Source: Candidatus Woesearchaeota archaeon | GTDB taxonomy: Archaea; Nanobdellota; Nanobdellia; Woesearchaeales; UBA10216 | DNA length: 64,000 bases | Direction: 5' to 3' | NCBI GenBank assembly: GCA_016192915.1 | Contig: JACPTF010000012.1 | Location: forward strand, 1 to 64,000 | Shown here: positions 8,487 to 17,444 of the stretch, one piece after another | Layout: every line of letters starts with the position of its first letter | How positions within the stretch are numbered: position 1 is the stretch's first letter | Position numbers and translations under genes: made by a program | The notes under the pieces: model-generated | Seen by the model: the letters and a program-made list of their open reading frames with translations, nothing else | What the model was told of the DNA's origin: nothing | The model's database searches: none

Positions 8487-9691
8487 TCAGCCTCAAGCAC
8501 AGCTTTTCTGATTCTTTTAAAATTTTCCTCATTTTGGATGTGCTTGTATTGTTGTGCCGCAGCAAGCAGTTTTTCCCTGTTAACGCTTATTCCCTTCTGC
8601 CGCAGCATGGAATTCGCATGGTTCCCGGCAATGAACTGGCACAGCTGGGTAACATTCTTCGGTTTCCGCGTTTTTCTGCACCTTTCGAAATCCAGCACGG
8701 TTATTTTCCCGCTTTTGCTTATTAAAACGTGCTTTTGCGGCCGCAGCATCTCTTCCTTGTTGACTCTCAAAACATCAAGTTTTCTGCACTGTTGCAGCAA
8801 TTGTTCAATTACTTCAGATATTGCTTTCACGTTGTTGCAGCTGCCTATAAATTCAGTAATAAACATTCCATTTACAAACTCGTAGGCAAGCCAGTCCTTT
8901 TCCTTTGAGGAAAGCAGCAGCTTTGGCCCTATCCCTACTTTGTTGAGCTTGCCAAGCCAGTTGATTTCGTTTTGTATCGTGGCAACTGCAGCGCTCTCTT
9001 TCCTTTTTGCTTTTACAACCACAGTTTTCCCGTGATAGCTGCATTTGTACAGCACTCCCCGGTTTCCTTTTTCAAACAATTTCACGTTTTCTATCCCTCG
9101 CTGCTGTAGCTGCAACAGCAAATGTGATTTCCTGATTAAGTAGGCGTATAGAGTTTCAAAGAACAAATGCTTCTGCGCTAATTCCTCAAACTCCAGGCAG
9201 CTTGCTTCTATCGCTTCATCCACTTTTTGCTTGTTTGTCCTGCTGCTGAATACGATTAGCACAATTCCGTAATCGTTCAGGTGGTTTCGGCAGCTGCTGA
9301 TAAACCTCAGCAGTAGCTCATAGCCGTGCTTCCCCCCGTATATTGCTTCATCGTTTATTCCTTTGTCCTGCGGCAGGTAGGGCGGGTTGAAGATTATCGT
9401 GTCAAATTTTCCTCTGACGTTTGAGAAGAGGTTGCTTTTGATAAACTGGACTTTCTGTTTAACGCCTTCCTTCACCGCAGCAACTGCGGCAAATTTTAAC
9501 GCTTCATCATTAATATCCGCGGCAATAACAGACTTCATCTCCTTCCTTTTTGCAGCCGTGATTGCCTGTATTCCAGAGCCTGTTCCCATGTCCAGTACGC
9601 TGCCGTAAGCGTATTCTTCCACGGCAGCTGCGAGGAGCTGGCTGTCTTCTGCTGGCTCATAATATTTTTCCATAACAATGACTTCTTGCAT
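8483..9691 (-). CDS. Fusion: HemK/PrmC/Mtq2-like methyltransferase + COG2112-like atypical protein kinase
   Basis: N-term DMGTGSGIQAI...FDTIIFNPPYLPQD; C-term VVVKAKRKE...KHVLISKSGKITVLDFERC. Confidence 0.8.
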   Translation of the reverse strand: MQEVIVMEKYYEPAEDSQLLAAAVEEYAYGSVLDMGTGSGIQAITAAKRKEMKSVIAADINDEALKFAAVAAVKEGVKQKVQFIKSNLFSNVRGKFDTIIFNPPYLPQDKGINDEAIYGGKHGYELLLRFISSCRNHLNDYGIVLIVFSSRTNKQKVDEAIEASCLEFEELAQKHLFFETLYAYLIRKSHLLLQLQQRGIENVKLFEKGNRGVLYKCSYHGKTVVVKAKRKESAAVATIQNEINWLGKLNKVGIGPKLLLSSKEKDWLAYEFVNGMFITEFIGSCNNVKAISEVIEQLLQQCRKLDVLRVNKEEMLRPQKHVLISKSGKITVLDFERCRKTRKPKNVTQLCQFIAGNHANSMLRQKGISVNREKLLAAAQQYKHIQNEENFKRIRKAVLEAD

Positions 9692-9739
9692 TGCAATATA
9701 AACCTTTGTCAGCGGGAGTTTCTTTCAGGTTTTCTGATT

Positions 9740-10684
9740 TTAATGTAGAATAAGTTTGGCAAGGTTCCCCTGCTCTGTTTCAATTTGTTCTCTCAGTTGT
9801 GCAAACGTTCTGGTGATGCCTTCGGGTGTGTTTGCAGGCCTTCCCATCCCATCCTTGATTTCTATGCTTGCCGTTTCTTCCGCTTGCCGGTATACTTTTT
9901 CTGCTGAAGCGTAGAGACTTGCTGCCTCTTTGAACCTTGCCGCTGCTGTTACGAGCTTTGATTGATGGTCTCTCCAACTTGGCTGATAACCCTGCAAAAG
10001 CTGTGTTCCTTGGCGGTAAGCTTCGAGGCCGAGCCGTATTCTCGTGTTGACAAGGCCGCTCAGGAGCACCTCGCGCGCTTCTGATTTGACATTTTCAGGC
10101 AGGTAATTTATCGCGGGCATATGCTCAAACTGGTGTTGGGCGCTTGCATAAATTGCCTCGGCGGCTTTCCAGGGATGGAGTTCAGCATCGGTCAATGTTT
10201 CATGCCATTTGCGCTCGGCGTTGCCTTGCTGCTCATGCCCAGCACCTACAAGCACAAGCGCCACAGTTTCCCATGCTGGTAATTCTGCGATGAGTTCCTC
10301 CAGCGATTTTACTTCGGTTTTCCTCTTCGTCCGTTGCCGTGCAGCCGTTATTTCCCTTAACTCCTTTTCCGCAAGGTCTTGCGCAAGCACATACGTTACG
10401 AGTGCTGCGTTTGAAATTTGTTGAAGGCCAATCGTTCCACTAGGAAAATATTTTTGGGGAAAGGCAATTTTCTCCATTCGTAAATAAAGCCCATTACTCG
10501 TAGGGGCTTCCTCGGAATTATCCAAGCGTGAATAAGGTGGACTGGTTAAGTACCAATTGTCATAGCCTGGGCGTGTGGCTGCGAACGCCTGAAAAAGGAG
10601 TTCATGAGCAGTGGCCATGGCGCTTTGGGCAGAAACTTGGTCAGTCATAGTTAAGATGGGGAATAGCATGTCCTTTTTAATCAT
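9740..10684 (-). CDS. Hypothetical protein, predominantly helical
   Basis: Long ORF; no recognised motif. Confidence 0.55.
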   Translation of the reverse strand: MIKKDMLFPILTMTDQVSAQSAMATAHELLFQAFAATRPGYDNWYLTSPPYSRLDNSEEAPTSNGLYLRMEKIAFPQKYFPSGTIGLQQISNAALVTYVLAQDLAEKELREITAARQRTKRKTEVKSLEELIAELPAWETVALVLVGAGHEQQGNAERKWHETLTDAELHPWKAAEAIYASAQHQFEHMPAINYLPENVKSEAREVLLSGLVNTRIRLGLEAYRQGTQLLQGYQPSWRDHQSKLVTAAARFKEAASLYASAEKVYRQAEETASIEIKDGMGRPANTPEGITRTFAQLREQIETEQGNLAKLILH

Positions 10685-10810
10685 TACTGTAACCAGCCTA
10701 AAAATCCGTTATGTTTATAAACAACCCCTTTATTCTCAGCCAATGCCCGAGTGATTTCATCACTCCTTTTTTCACTGCCTTGTGCAGGAGGGCCACGAAA
10801 GTGTTTTGAT

Positions 10811-11506
10811 ATGGCAATAACGAAAGAAGACGTTGCAGTTGCGGTTGCCGCTGCCAAGAAGTTGAGCAGGCGCGGCTTTGTGCAGAGCGTTGACATGGTT
10901 GTCCCTCTTACTGGGCTCGACCTGAAGAAGCCCGATCACCAGGTTGATTTCTTTTTGGATTTGCCAAGCAGCTTGGGAAAGAAGATGAAGGTTTGTGCCT
11001 TGATTGGGCCTGAGCTTCAGCCCGAGGCAAAGTCAGCTTGTGATGGCATGGTTCTGCAGGAGGACTTCCCTAATTACGGCAAGAACAAGAAGCTCACCAA
11101 GAAGCTTGTAAGGCAGTATGACTTTTTTATTGGGCAGGCGAACATTATGCCTCAGATTGCAGCAACATTCGGCCGCGTTTTGGGCCCTAAGGGGAAGATG
11201 CCGAACCCCAAGGCGGGCTGTGTTGTTCCTCCTAAAGCATCCCTGAAGCCCCTTGTTGATAAGCTTCAGAGCATTGTGCACGTTTCAGCTAAGACGGTTC
11301 CGATGATTCAGTGCAAGGTTGGCAATGAGTCCATGAGCGATGAAGCCCTTGCATCAAATCTCTTGGCTGTTTATGACCAGCTTGCCCACACCCTTCCGGG
11401 AGGGGAGCAGAATGTCAAGGCAGCTTTTGTCAAGCTCACAATGGGAACGCCTGTTAAGATAACATCTGCTGCAAAGTCTGCTGCTGCGGCTGCGAAGAAG
11501 AAATAG
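10811..11506 (+). CDS. rpl1: Ribosomal protein L1 (track start 10751 probably too early)
   Basis: MAITKEDVAVAV...GRVLGPKGKMPNPKAGCVV. Confidence 0.93.
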   Translation: MAITKEDVAVAVAAAKKLSRRGFVQSVDMVVPLTGLDLKKPDHQVDFFLDLPSSLGKKMKVCALIGPELQPEAKSACDGMVLQEDFPNYGKNKKLTKKLVRQYDFFIGQANIMPQIAATFGRVLGPKGKMPNPKAGCVVPPKASLKPLVDKLQSIVHVSAKTVPMIQCKVGNESMSDEALASNLLAVYDQLAHTLPGGEQNVKAAFVKLTMGTPVKITSAAKSAAAAAKKK

Positions 11507-11533
11507 TGGAAAGTAAAGTAATCATGATTTTAA

Positions 11534-12595
11534 GTGGTTGAAATGAAGGCAAAGACTCTAGGAAACAAGAACGCGCGAAGGCCTGCTGATTACGTTACAA
11601 AGGCCGCTGTTCAGAAAAGAAAAGCGGTTGATATGCTTGTCAGGCTGTTCAGGAGCTACAGCGTAGTTGCCATTGTCAACTTAGAGAGCCTTCCTGCAGC
11701 ACAGCTTCAGAGGCTCAGGGTCACCCTTGGCAGTGATTTGCAGATTATAATGTGCAAGAAAACAGTCATTAAGCTTGCCATTGCCGCTGTTAAGGACAAG
11801 CTTTCCGGGATAGACAAGCTCGCTGCTTCGCTTGTTGGGATGCCTGCCCTGCTTTTCACCAACCAAAACCCGTTCAAGCTGGGCAGCACGCTTCAGAGGA
11901 GCAAGTCAAAAGCGCCTGCCAAGCCTGGCCAGACTGCGCCTTACGACATTGTCATTCCCGCTGGCCCCACAAGCTTTGCCCCTGGCCCTATAATCAGCGA
12001 GCTTGCTTCTGTCGGAATTAAAGCCGGCGTTGAGGCCGGGAAGATTGCAATTAAGGTGCCCTGCACTATTGTCAGGGAAGGCGAGAAGATTAAGCCAAAG
12101 GTTGCCGAGGTCCTGGCCAAGTTCAACATCCAGCCGATGGAGATCGGGCTTAACCTTGTTGCTGCCCTAGAAAACGGCATCATTTACGACAGGAAGGTCT
12201 TGTCAGTTGACCCTGCCACTTACATTACCGAGCTTATCACCGCAGCGTTGGAGTCGCGCTCGCTTGCCATGGAAGCTGGCTTCCCTGCTGCCGAGACAAT
12301 TGCCCAGCTCATTACAAAGTCTGCAAGGCAGGCAAGGCGCATTGCCAGGGAACTCGGCATTGTTATGCCTGAGCTTGCAGAGGAAATTGTTGGCAAGGCC
12401 GGTTTGGAGGCAGCCGCCATTGAAGGCATGATAAAGTTCACGGCTGATGCAAACGGCGCTGGCGCTGCAGGCAGGATAAGCCTGGAGTTTAAGGAAGAGA
12501 TCGCTGCTGAGAAGAAGCAGCGCGAGAGCGTCAGCCACGACAAAGCTGAAGAGCTCGCAGGGGAGCTTAAGAAGAAAGGAACATTGAGGGAATAA
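11534..12595 (+). CDS. rpl10: Ribosomal protein L10/P0
   Basis: RSYSVVAIVNLESLPAAQLQRLR, PTSFAPGPIISELASVGIKAGVEAGKIAIK. Confidence 0.93.
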   Translation: MVEMKAKTLGNKNARRPADYVTKAAVQKRKAVDMLVRLFRSYSVVAIVNLESLPAAQLQRLRVTLGSDLQIIMCKKTVIKLAIAAVKDKLSGIDKLAASLVGMPALLFTNQNPFKLGSTLQRSKSKAPAKPGQTAPYDIVIPAGPTSFAPGPIISELASVGIKAGVEAGKIAIKVPCTIVREGEKIKPKVAEVLAKFNIQPMEIGLNLVAALENGIIYDRKVLSVDPATYITELITAALESRSLAMEAGFPAAETIAQLITKSARQARRIARELGIVMPELAEEIVGKAGLEAAAIEGMIKFTADANGAGAAGRISLEFKEEIAAEKKQRESVSHDKAEELAGELKKKGTLRE

Positions 12596-12656
12596 TTGTT
12601 GTTGCAATGAAATAAGTTTAAAAACAGGACAATATTAGCTGATGGAGGGATGTAAG

Positions 12657-12977
12657 ATGGGAATGGAATACGTTTATGCGGCTCTGCTTTTGCACAAGGC
12701 TGGGCACAAGGTTGAGGAAGGCGCTTTGGGAAAGGTTCTCGAAGCAGCTGGTGTCAAGGCGGATATTGCAATGTCGAAGGCTGTTGTTGCCTCTCTTGAC
12801 GGCGTTGATATTGACAAGGCCATCAAGGAAGCAGCTGTCCAGCAGGTTGCAGTTGCAGCCCCGGCAGCTGGCGCGGCCGCTGGCGGAAAGCACGAGGGAA
12901 AGCCTGAAGTGAAGAAGGAGGACGAGAAGAAGTCTGCAGAAGAGGCGGCTGCAGGACTGTCTGCGCTGTTTGGATAA
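12657..12977 (+). CDS. rpl12: Ribosomal protein L12/P1
   Basis: [16 protein letters not shown]..., Ala-rich hinge, [13 protein letters not shown]-terminus; upstream ggaggg. Confidence 0.93.
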   Translation: MGMEYVYAALLLHKAGHKVEEGALGKVLEAAGVKADIAMSKAVVASLDGVDIDKAIKEAAVQQVAVAAPAAGAAAGGKHEGKPEVKKEDEKKSAEEAAAGLSALFG

Positions 12978-13045
12978 GCAGTTGAAGTTACGCCAACGAT
13001 TTCTTTTTTCTTTTTCCTTATTTTCTCCTTTTTGCATCAATAATT

Positions 13046-13253
13046 GCCGGAGTGGCGGAACTTGGTAGACGCGCCCGCCTCAAAAGCGGGAGACCTTCAC
13101 CGGTCGTCCGGGTTCAAAACCTCCTTTCAAAAGGGAGGTGACACACAAGTCGCAGGAGCGACTGTGCCCCGTCGCAAATCGGGCAACAGCCCGATTGCGC
13201 AGTCGGCTGCTGCCGACTTGCGCCCAAAGCGACGTGGGATCCCGGCTCCGGCG
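13046..13253 (+). tRNA. tRNA-Leu(CAA) with ~121-nt insertion in the T-loop
   Basis: Acceptor GCCGGAG/CTCCGGC, anticodon arm CCCGC-CTCAAAA-GCGGG, variable arm GACC/GGTC, T-stem CCGGG (13108-13112)/CCCGG (13241-13245). Confidence 0.85.
13118..13238 (+). repeat. Structured insertion/intron within the T-loop of tRNA-Leu(CAA)
   Basis: Hairpins CCTCCTTT/AAAGGGAGG, AGTCGC-AGGA-GCGACT, CCC-CGTCGC/GCGACG-t-GGG enclosing AATCGGG-CAACAG-CCCGATT and GCGCAGTCGGC-TGCT-GCCGACtTGCGC. Confidence 0.75.
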
Positions 13254-13306
13254 CATAGGCCTGCCAAACTTTAAAACATCAAACTTTTTATACTAAAAAC
13301 AGGGAA

Positions 13307-14215
13307 TTGTGCGTCATGAGTGACTCAGGCAGCAGCGAAAAAGGGAGCACAGAATCGCTTCCATCCGTCCTTGCGAAAGACAGCCGGCTTGCGCGCGAGC
13401 TGAAGTCAAAGCTTTCAGCCCTTGGCAGCAGCCGCTCGTCGCTCATCAGGCAGCTGCGCGAAGTTAATCCGAAATTCAGGGTAGTTCTTGCTAAACTGCG
13501 GGAGCTCAGGGCTGGCCGAGACAGGGAAACTGCTTTTGTCAAAGAGCTGAAGGCGAAGAGGCAGGAAGCTAACGATGCTGTCAGGGCGATCGGTCCTGAA
13601 GTGAAAAAAACTCTCGATGCGAAGGAGGCGGCTCTTGGCAGCCTTTCAAGTGCTAAGGGCGCCGGTAGAAAGTCAGCCGGGCAGCTTTATTCTGAGATGG
13701 AAGCGCTTGAGATGAGAATAATAACCGAAGCTATGCCTTTCAGCAGGGAGCAGGAGCTGATGAAAGTCATAAAGGAAAAAAGGAAGCAGCTTGAGGCCGT
13801 GAAGGCGTTTTCAGATGCCATGAAGTCGCACAGGGAGCTGTTCTCAAAATTTTCCGGGCTTAGGAAGCAATCATACTCTTACCACACCGAGCTTCAGGAG
13901 CACGCGGCTGAAAGCCAGAAGTTTCACGAAGAGATGATTAAGCTTATCCCGAAGCTCAAGGAGCTGCGCCAGCGCAAAAAATCGCTGCTTGAGCAGCTTG
14001 GCAATGTCAAGGGAGAATACGCTGCGTCAAATTCTTCGCTCGGCCGGACGCTGCATGAGCTTTCTGAGATGAGGGAAAAAATTGATGCAGCAGCTGCCGA
14101 GAGGAGGAAAGCTGAGATTGAGCAAAAAGAGTCCTTTCTTACAGAGAAGCTGAAAAGCGGCAAGAAGCTGACCGCAAGGGACCTGATGATGCTGCGGGAT
14201 TCAGAAAATTTTTAA
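13307..14215 (+). CDS. Archaeal coiled-coil protein (COG1340-like)
   Basis: Extended K/E/L/R-rich heptad-like sequence. Confidence 0.7.
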   Translation: MCVMSDSGSSEKGSTESLPSVLAKDSRLARELKSKLSALGSSRSSLIRQLREVNPKFRVVLAKLRELRAGRDRETAFVKELKAKRQEANDAVRAIGPEVKKTLDAKEAALGSLSSAKGAGRKSAGQLYSEMEALEMRIITEAMPFSREQELMKVIKEKRKQLEAVKAFSDAMKSHRELFSKFSGLRKQSYSYHTELQEHAAESQKFHEEMIKLIPKLKELRQRKKSLLEQLGNVKGEYAASNSSLGRTLHELSEMREKIDAAAAERRKAEIEQKESFLTEKLKSGKKLTARDLMMLRDSENF

Positions 14216-14250
14216 GTAAAACAGGAATTCCTGGTTGGCAAGGTTAAAAA

Positions 14251-15678
14251 ATGGATTCAAAAGACCAAACACCGGTAGTGGTTGGAATGGGTGTTGTAAG
14301 CCCTGCAGGCACTTCAGTAGGTGAGTTTGCAGAGAACTTGTTCAGTGGTGAAGTTGGCAATATCAAGTGGATAACAAGATTTGACACTTCAAACTTTAAG
14401 GTAAAGTTTGCTGCCCAACTTGAGAGGGGTGAAAGTGATGACAAGAAAAACCTTGAGTTCCTTCTTCAAGCCCTGGAGGGAAGAAAAGCGCCGCAGGAAC
14501 TTGTTGTAAGCCTGCGGAAAGGCTGGATGCGCATGGACGACTACACGAAAGACGCAATCGTTGCAGGAGTCCAGGCATTTGAGCAGGCAGCTCCGTGGCT
14601 GCAGCATAAGGCTGCACGTGAGGAGGATATGATTGCAATGCTCACTGCGCCGAATGCACCGCAGGAGGAAAGGATAAGGGCGGTTTTGCAGGGATGCAAC
14701 AGCATTCCGGTAATTATTGGAAGCGGCTACGGAGGGCTTGCCACTGTGCTGAGGGGAGAAGAAACGCTCGGGGGGCGTGGCCCGTCGAAAGTTCTTCCAA
14801 GCCTGGTGCAGGAAACCATGATTAACAGTCCAACCGCCAGGCTCGCTTCCATGTACCAGCTGCTTGGAGGGAATTTTGGCACGTCAAACGCCTGCGCTTC
14901 AGGCACACAGGCAATAATAGCTGCTGCGGAAAAAATCAAGCAAGGAGCAGAAGGCGCCCTTGTCATTGGCGGAGATGCCTTGGTTATTGGATTACTCATT
15001 GCCGCTTTCACGAACGGAGGCGCGCTGAGCAGCTATGAGGGTGACCTGAAAAAAGCGTCCAGGCCGTGGGACTCTGGCAGAAAAGGCTTTGTCATTTCAG
15101 AAGGTGCAGCTGCCCTCTACATGGCGCCAGCTTATCTGGCAGCGCAGCAGAGAGTGAAGCCGCTTGCCGTGTTGGCAGGATTCGGCGACAGTGCCGATGC
15201 ACCCTCCAACGTCAACAACCTGGCAGAGCCCAACATCCACGGGCCTGTGCTATCAATGGGCAGAGCGCTCGCCATGGCTGGCTTGCTGGACAGGGCTGGC
15301 GGGCTTTCCGGCCTGGCTTACCTTAACGCGCATGCCACCGCAACTTCAGTTGGTGACTTGAACGAAGCGCGTGCCATAGCTTATCTTCTGGGCGAATACG
15401 CCAAGGCAGTTCCTGTCGGCTCAACAAAGTCCATCACAGGGCACATGCTTGGCGGAGCTGGCGTAATTGAAAGCATAGCATGCATCTTGGCGCTGCAGCG
15501 CGGGCTTGTGCCTGGAAATGTTAACCTTGACATTGTTGACGATAAAATAGCAGCCACCGGAATTAATTTGCCAACAAAAACAGAGCAGATGGGGAAGGTC
15601 CATGGGCCACGGTATGCCCTTAGCAACTCCTTCGGCTTTGGCGGGGCAAACACGAGTGTTCTGTGGAAAGAAGCTTAA
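14251..15678 (+). CDS. Beta-ketoacyl-ACP synthase (KAS II/FabF-like)
   Basis: Catalytic Cys-His-His: NACASGTQ, NAHATATSVGDLNEA, KSITGHMLGGAGVIES. Confidence 0.92.
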   Translation: MDSKDQTPVVVGMGVVSPAGTSVGEFAENLFSGEVGNIKWITRFDTSNFKVKFAAQLERGESDDKKNLEFLLQALEGRKAPQELVVSLRKGWMRMDDYTKDAIVAGVQAFEQAAPWLQHKAAREEDMIAMLTAPNAPQEERIRAVLQGCNSIPVIIGSGYGGLATVLRGEETLGGRGPSKVLPSLVQETMINSPTARLASMYQLLGGNFGTSNACASGTQAIIAAAEKIKQGAEGALVIGGDALVIGLLIAAFTNGGALSSYEGDLKKASRPWDSGRKGFVISEGAAALYMAPAYLAAQQRVKPLAVLAGFGDSADAPSNVNNLAEPNIHGPVLSMGRALAMAGLLDRAGGLSGLAYLNAHATATSVGDLNEARAIAYLLGEYAKAVPVGSTKSITGHMLGGAGVIESIACILALQRGLVPGNVNLDIVDDKIAATGINLPTKTEQMGKVHGPRYALSNSFGFGGANTSVLWKEA

Positions 15679-15720
15679 CTAAGACTTTTTTTACACACAG
15701 CCTTCCCAACAGAATAATGT

Positions 15721-15847
15721 CAAGTTAAGTGTCTTTTGTTGCCGACTTTGCCCAAACTGCATTTGGGTTGCTTTCCTCTCCCCACGCTAAGCGTAGGGAA
15801 GGGAAAGGAAGTGCGCAGCACCAAAGTCGGCTTTGCCACTTAACTTG
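15721..15847. repeat. 127-nt nested palindromic (multibranch) element
   Basis: Closing stems CAAGTTAAGTG/CACTTAACTTG and GCCGACTTTG/CAAAGTCGGC enclosing CCCAAA-ctgca-TTTGGG, a C-rich/G-rich stem ending ACGC-taa-GCGT, and GTGC-gca-GCAC. Confidence 0.85.
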
Positions 15848-15917
15848 AAAGCACCTCCCAACAGCAACCTTTTTATTAAGGCTCAAAACACTGTGGCGAG
15901 ACTAATGGGGGGAGAGT

Positions 15918-16796
15918 GTGTTGTTGGAAAAAGTAGCGTTGCAAGAAGAGCTTGACAGGCTGGCGCAAAGGCTGCCTGGTGAAGCAAAGGCATTGCGTGA
16001 AGCTAATTTTCCTGAGAAACCCTTGCTCATTGTTGGCGGTACCGGCAGCATCGGCTCTGCAGCTGTGCAGGTGGCGCACGAGTTCGGTGCTAGGAGCACA
16101 GTTCTGACTTACAACAAGAAAAAGGAAGAAGCTGAAGAGCTGGCTCTGGAAACAGGTGCTGTGGCTTTGCGGTACACCACTGGGACACATAAGGCGGCGA
16201 AGAAGCTGGTGGCAAAGTTGCCGGAAGGGATTGGCTATGTGCTTGATGCTTCCGGGCTTCTGGGCAACGGCAGCGCGGCTAAGACCTGGGCGGATCCGAA
16301 GCTTGTGCGTCAAATGTTTAATACTAACGCAATAGGCCCTTATTTTCTGTTTTTGGCGCTGCTTAATAGCCAAAAACTTAACCTTGGTGCACAGCTTGCT
16401 TACACCAGCACCGTTGCTGTTGATGGCAATAGGGACCAGTCACTCTATGCCGCTTCAAAGGCTTCAATGGGCGCTGCTGCTGAGTCGTTTATGATGGAAG
16501 ATGCAATCATCCGGCAGGGCTGGGGGGTTAAGTCACTGGAGCTTGCTATTGTCGATACTGGCGCACGCGAAGTGAAAGTTGTCCTCTTTGGCATTAGGCA
16601 GGCGGATAAGAAAAGCCCTGGAATTATGGACAAACTTAAAGAGGAAGGTTACCTGGTGACGCCTGTCGAAGCTGCTTACCGCTTGCTGGCAGCCATGGCA
16701 AGCCCTGAAAACGTGGGCCGTGTTAGAATCCCTCCAGGCGCCAGTGTTAGTGCAATTTCAGGAATCATCTTTCCAGGCAACAGCAAAGGGTCATAG
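15918..16796 (+). CDS. Short-chain dehydrogenase/reductase (3-oxoacyl-ACP reductase-like)
   Basis: Rossmann LLIVGGTGSIGSAAV; STVAVDGNRDQSLYAASKASM (S-Y-K). Confidence 0.85.
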   Translation: MLLEKVALQEELDRLAQRLPGEAKALREANFPEKPLLIVGGTGSIGSAAVQVAHEFGARSTVLTYNKKKEEAEELALETGAVALRYTTGTHKAAKKLVAKLPEGIGYVLDASGLLGNGSAAKTWADPKLVRQMFNTNAIGPYFLFLALLNSQKLNLGAQLAYTSTVAVDGNRDQSLYAASKASMGAAAESFMMEDAIIRQGWGVKSLELAIVDTGAREVKVVLFGIRQADKKSPGIMDKLKEEGYLVTPVEAAYRLLAAMASPENVGRVRIPPGASVSAISGIIFPGNSKGS

Positions 16797-17082
16797 AAGT
16801 AAATGATGGAAATATTTATCCGTTTGATTTAGCGAGTGACGTTAAGCAGTGCTTGCTTCAGGGCAGCGGTTATGCGGCAGCTGAAGCATGGAAGGCAGGA
16901 GTCAAATTTGCTTTAAAAAGCTTTAAATACACCCTACTTTTCTCCTTCGTTACCAGTGATTGATGACCACATTAGCAACTGCGGCGAATTATTATCCGCT
17001 GCTTATGTTAACGTGCGAATGAGGTAGCTTTTCCTGTCTGCTACCAGAAATGATTGATTAAAATTTGTGAAGGTGGTGTTGA

Positions 17083-17421
17083 ATGGCTGATGATGGATTG
17101 AGTAACCGAGCTTTGGAAGCTGTTGAGCTTGCCCGCACAACTGGCAAGCTGAAGAAGGGAACCAATGAGGTTACAAAGGCGATTGAAAGAGGCACGGCAA
17201 AGCTGGTTGTTGTTGCAAAGGATGTTAGCCCTCCTGAAATAATCATGCACTTGCCGCTTCTTGGGAAGGAGAAGGGCATTCCTGTTGTGGAAGTCCCCAG
17301 CAAGGAGGAGCTTGGCGCTGCGGCCGGCCTTAGCGTGCCGGCAGTGAGCATTGCAATCGTCCAGGAAGGTGAGTCAAAGGCAATCGTTAAGGAGATTGCT
17401 GAGGAGTTTAAGTCACAGTAA
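17083..17421 (+). CDS. rpl7ae: Ribosomal protein L7Ae
   Basis: [35 protein letters not shown]. Confidence 0.96.
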   Translation: MADDGLSNRALEAVELARTTGKLKKGTNEVTKAIERGTAKLVVVAKDVSPPEIIMHLPLLGKEKGIPVVEVPSKEELGAAAGLSVPAVSIAIVQEGESKAIVKEIAEEFKSQ

Positions 17422-17444
17422 ATTTTTTTCCAAAGTGATTTTTC

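Noticed and set aside
13118-13238. Calling the tRNA insertion a standard bulge-helix-bulge intron
   Set aside because: No convincing two 3-nt bulges flanking a 4-bp helix at the boundaries by eye; left as insertion/intron of unknown type
13044-13274. 76-aa ORF in the track
   Set aside because: It lies exactly over tRNA-Leu(CAA) and its insertion; the arms explain the sequence better than coding
16960-17060. C/D-box sRNA in the rpl7ae leader (ttgatgacc resembles box C)
   Set aside because: No matching box D (CTGA) at suitable spacing
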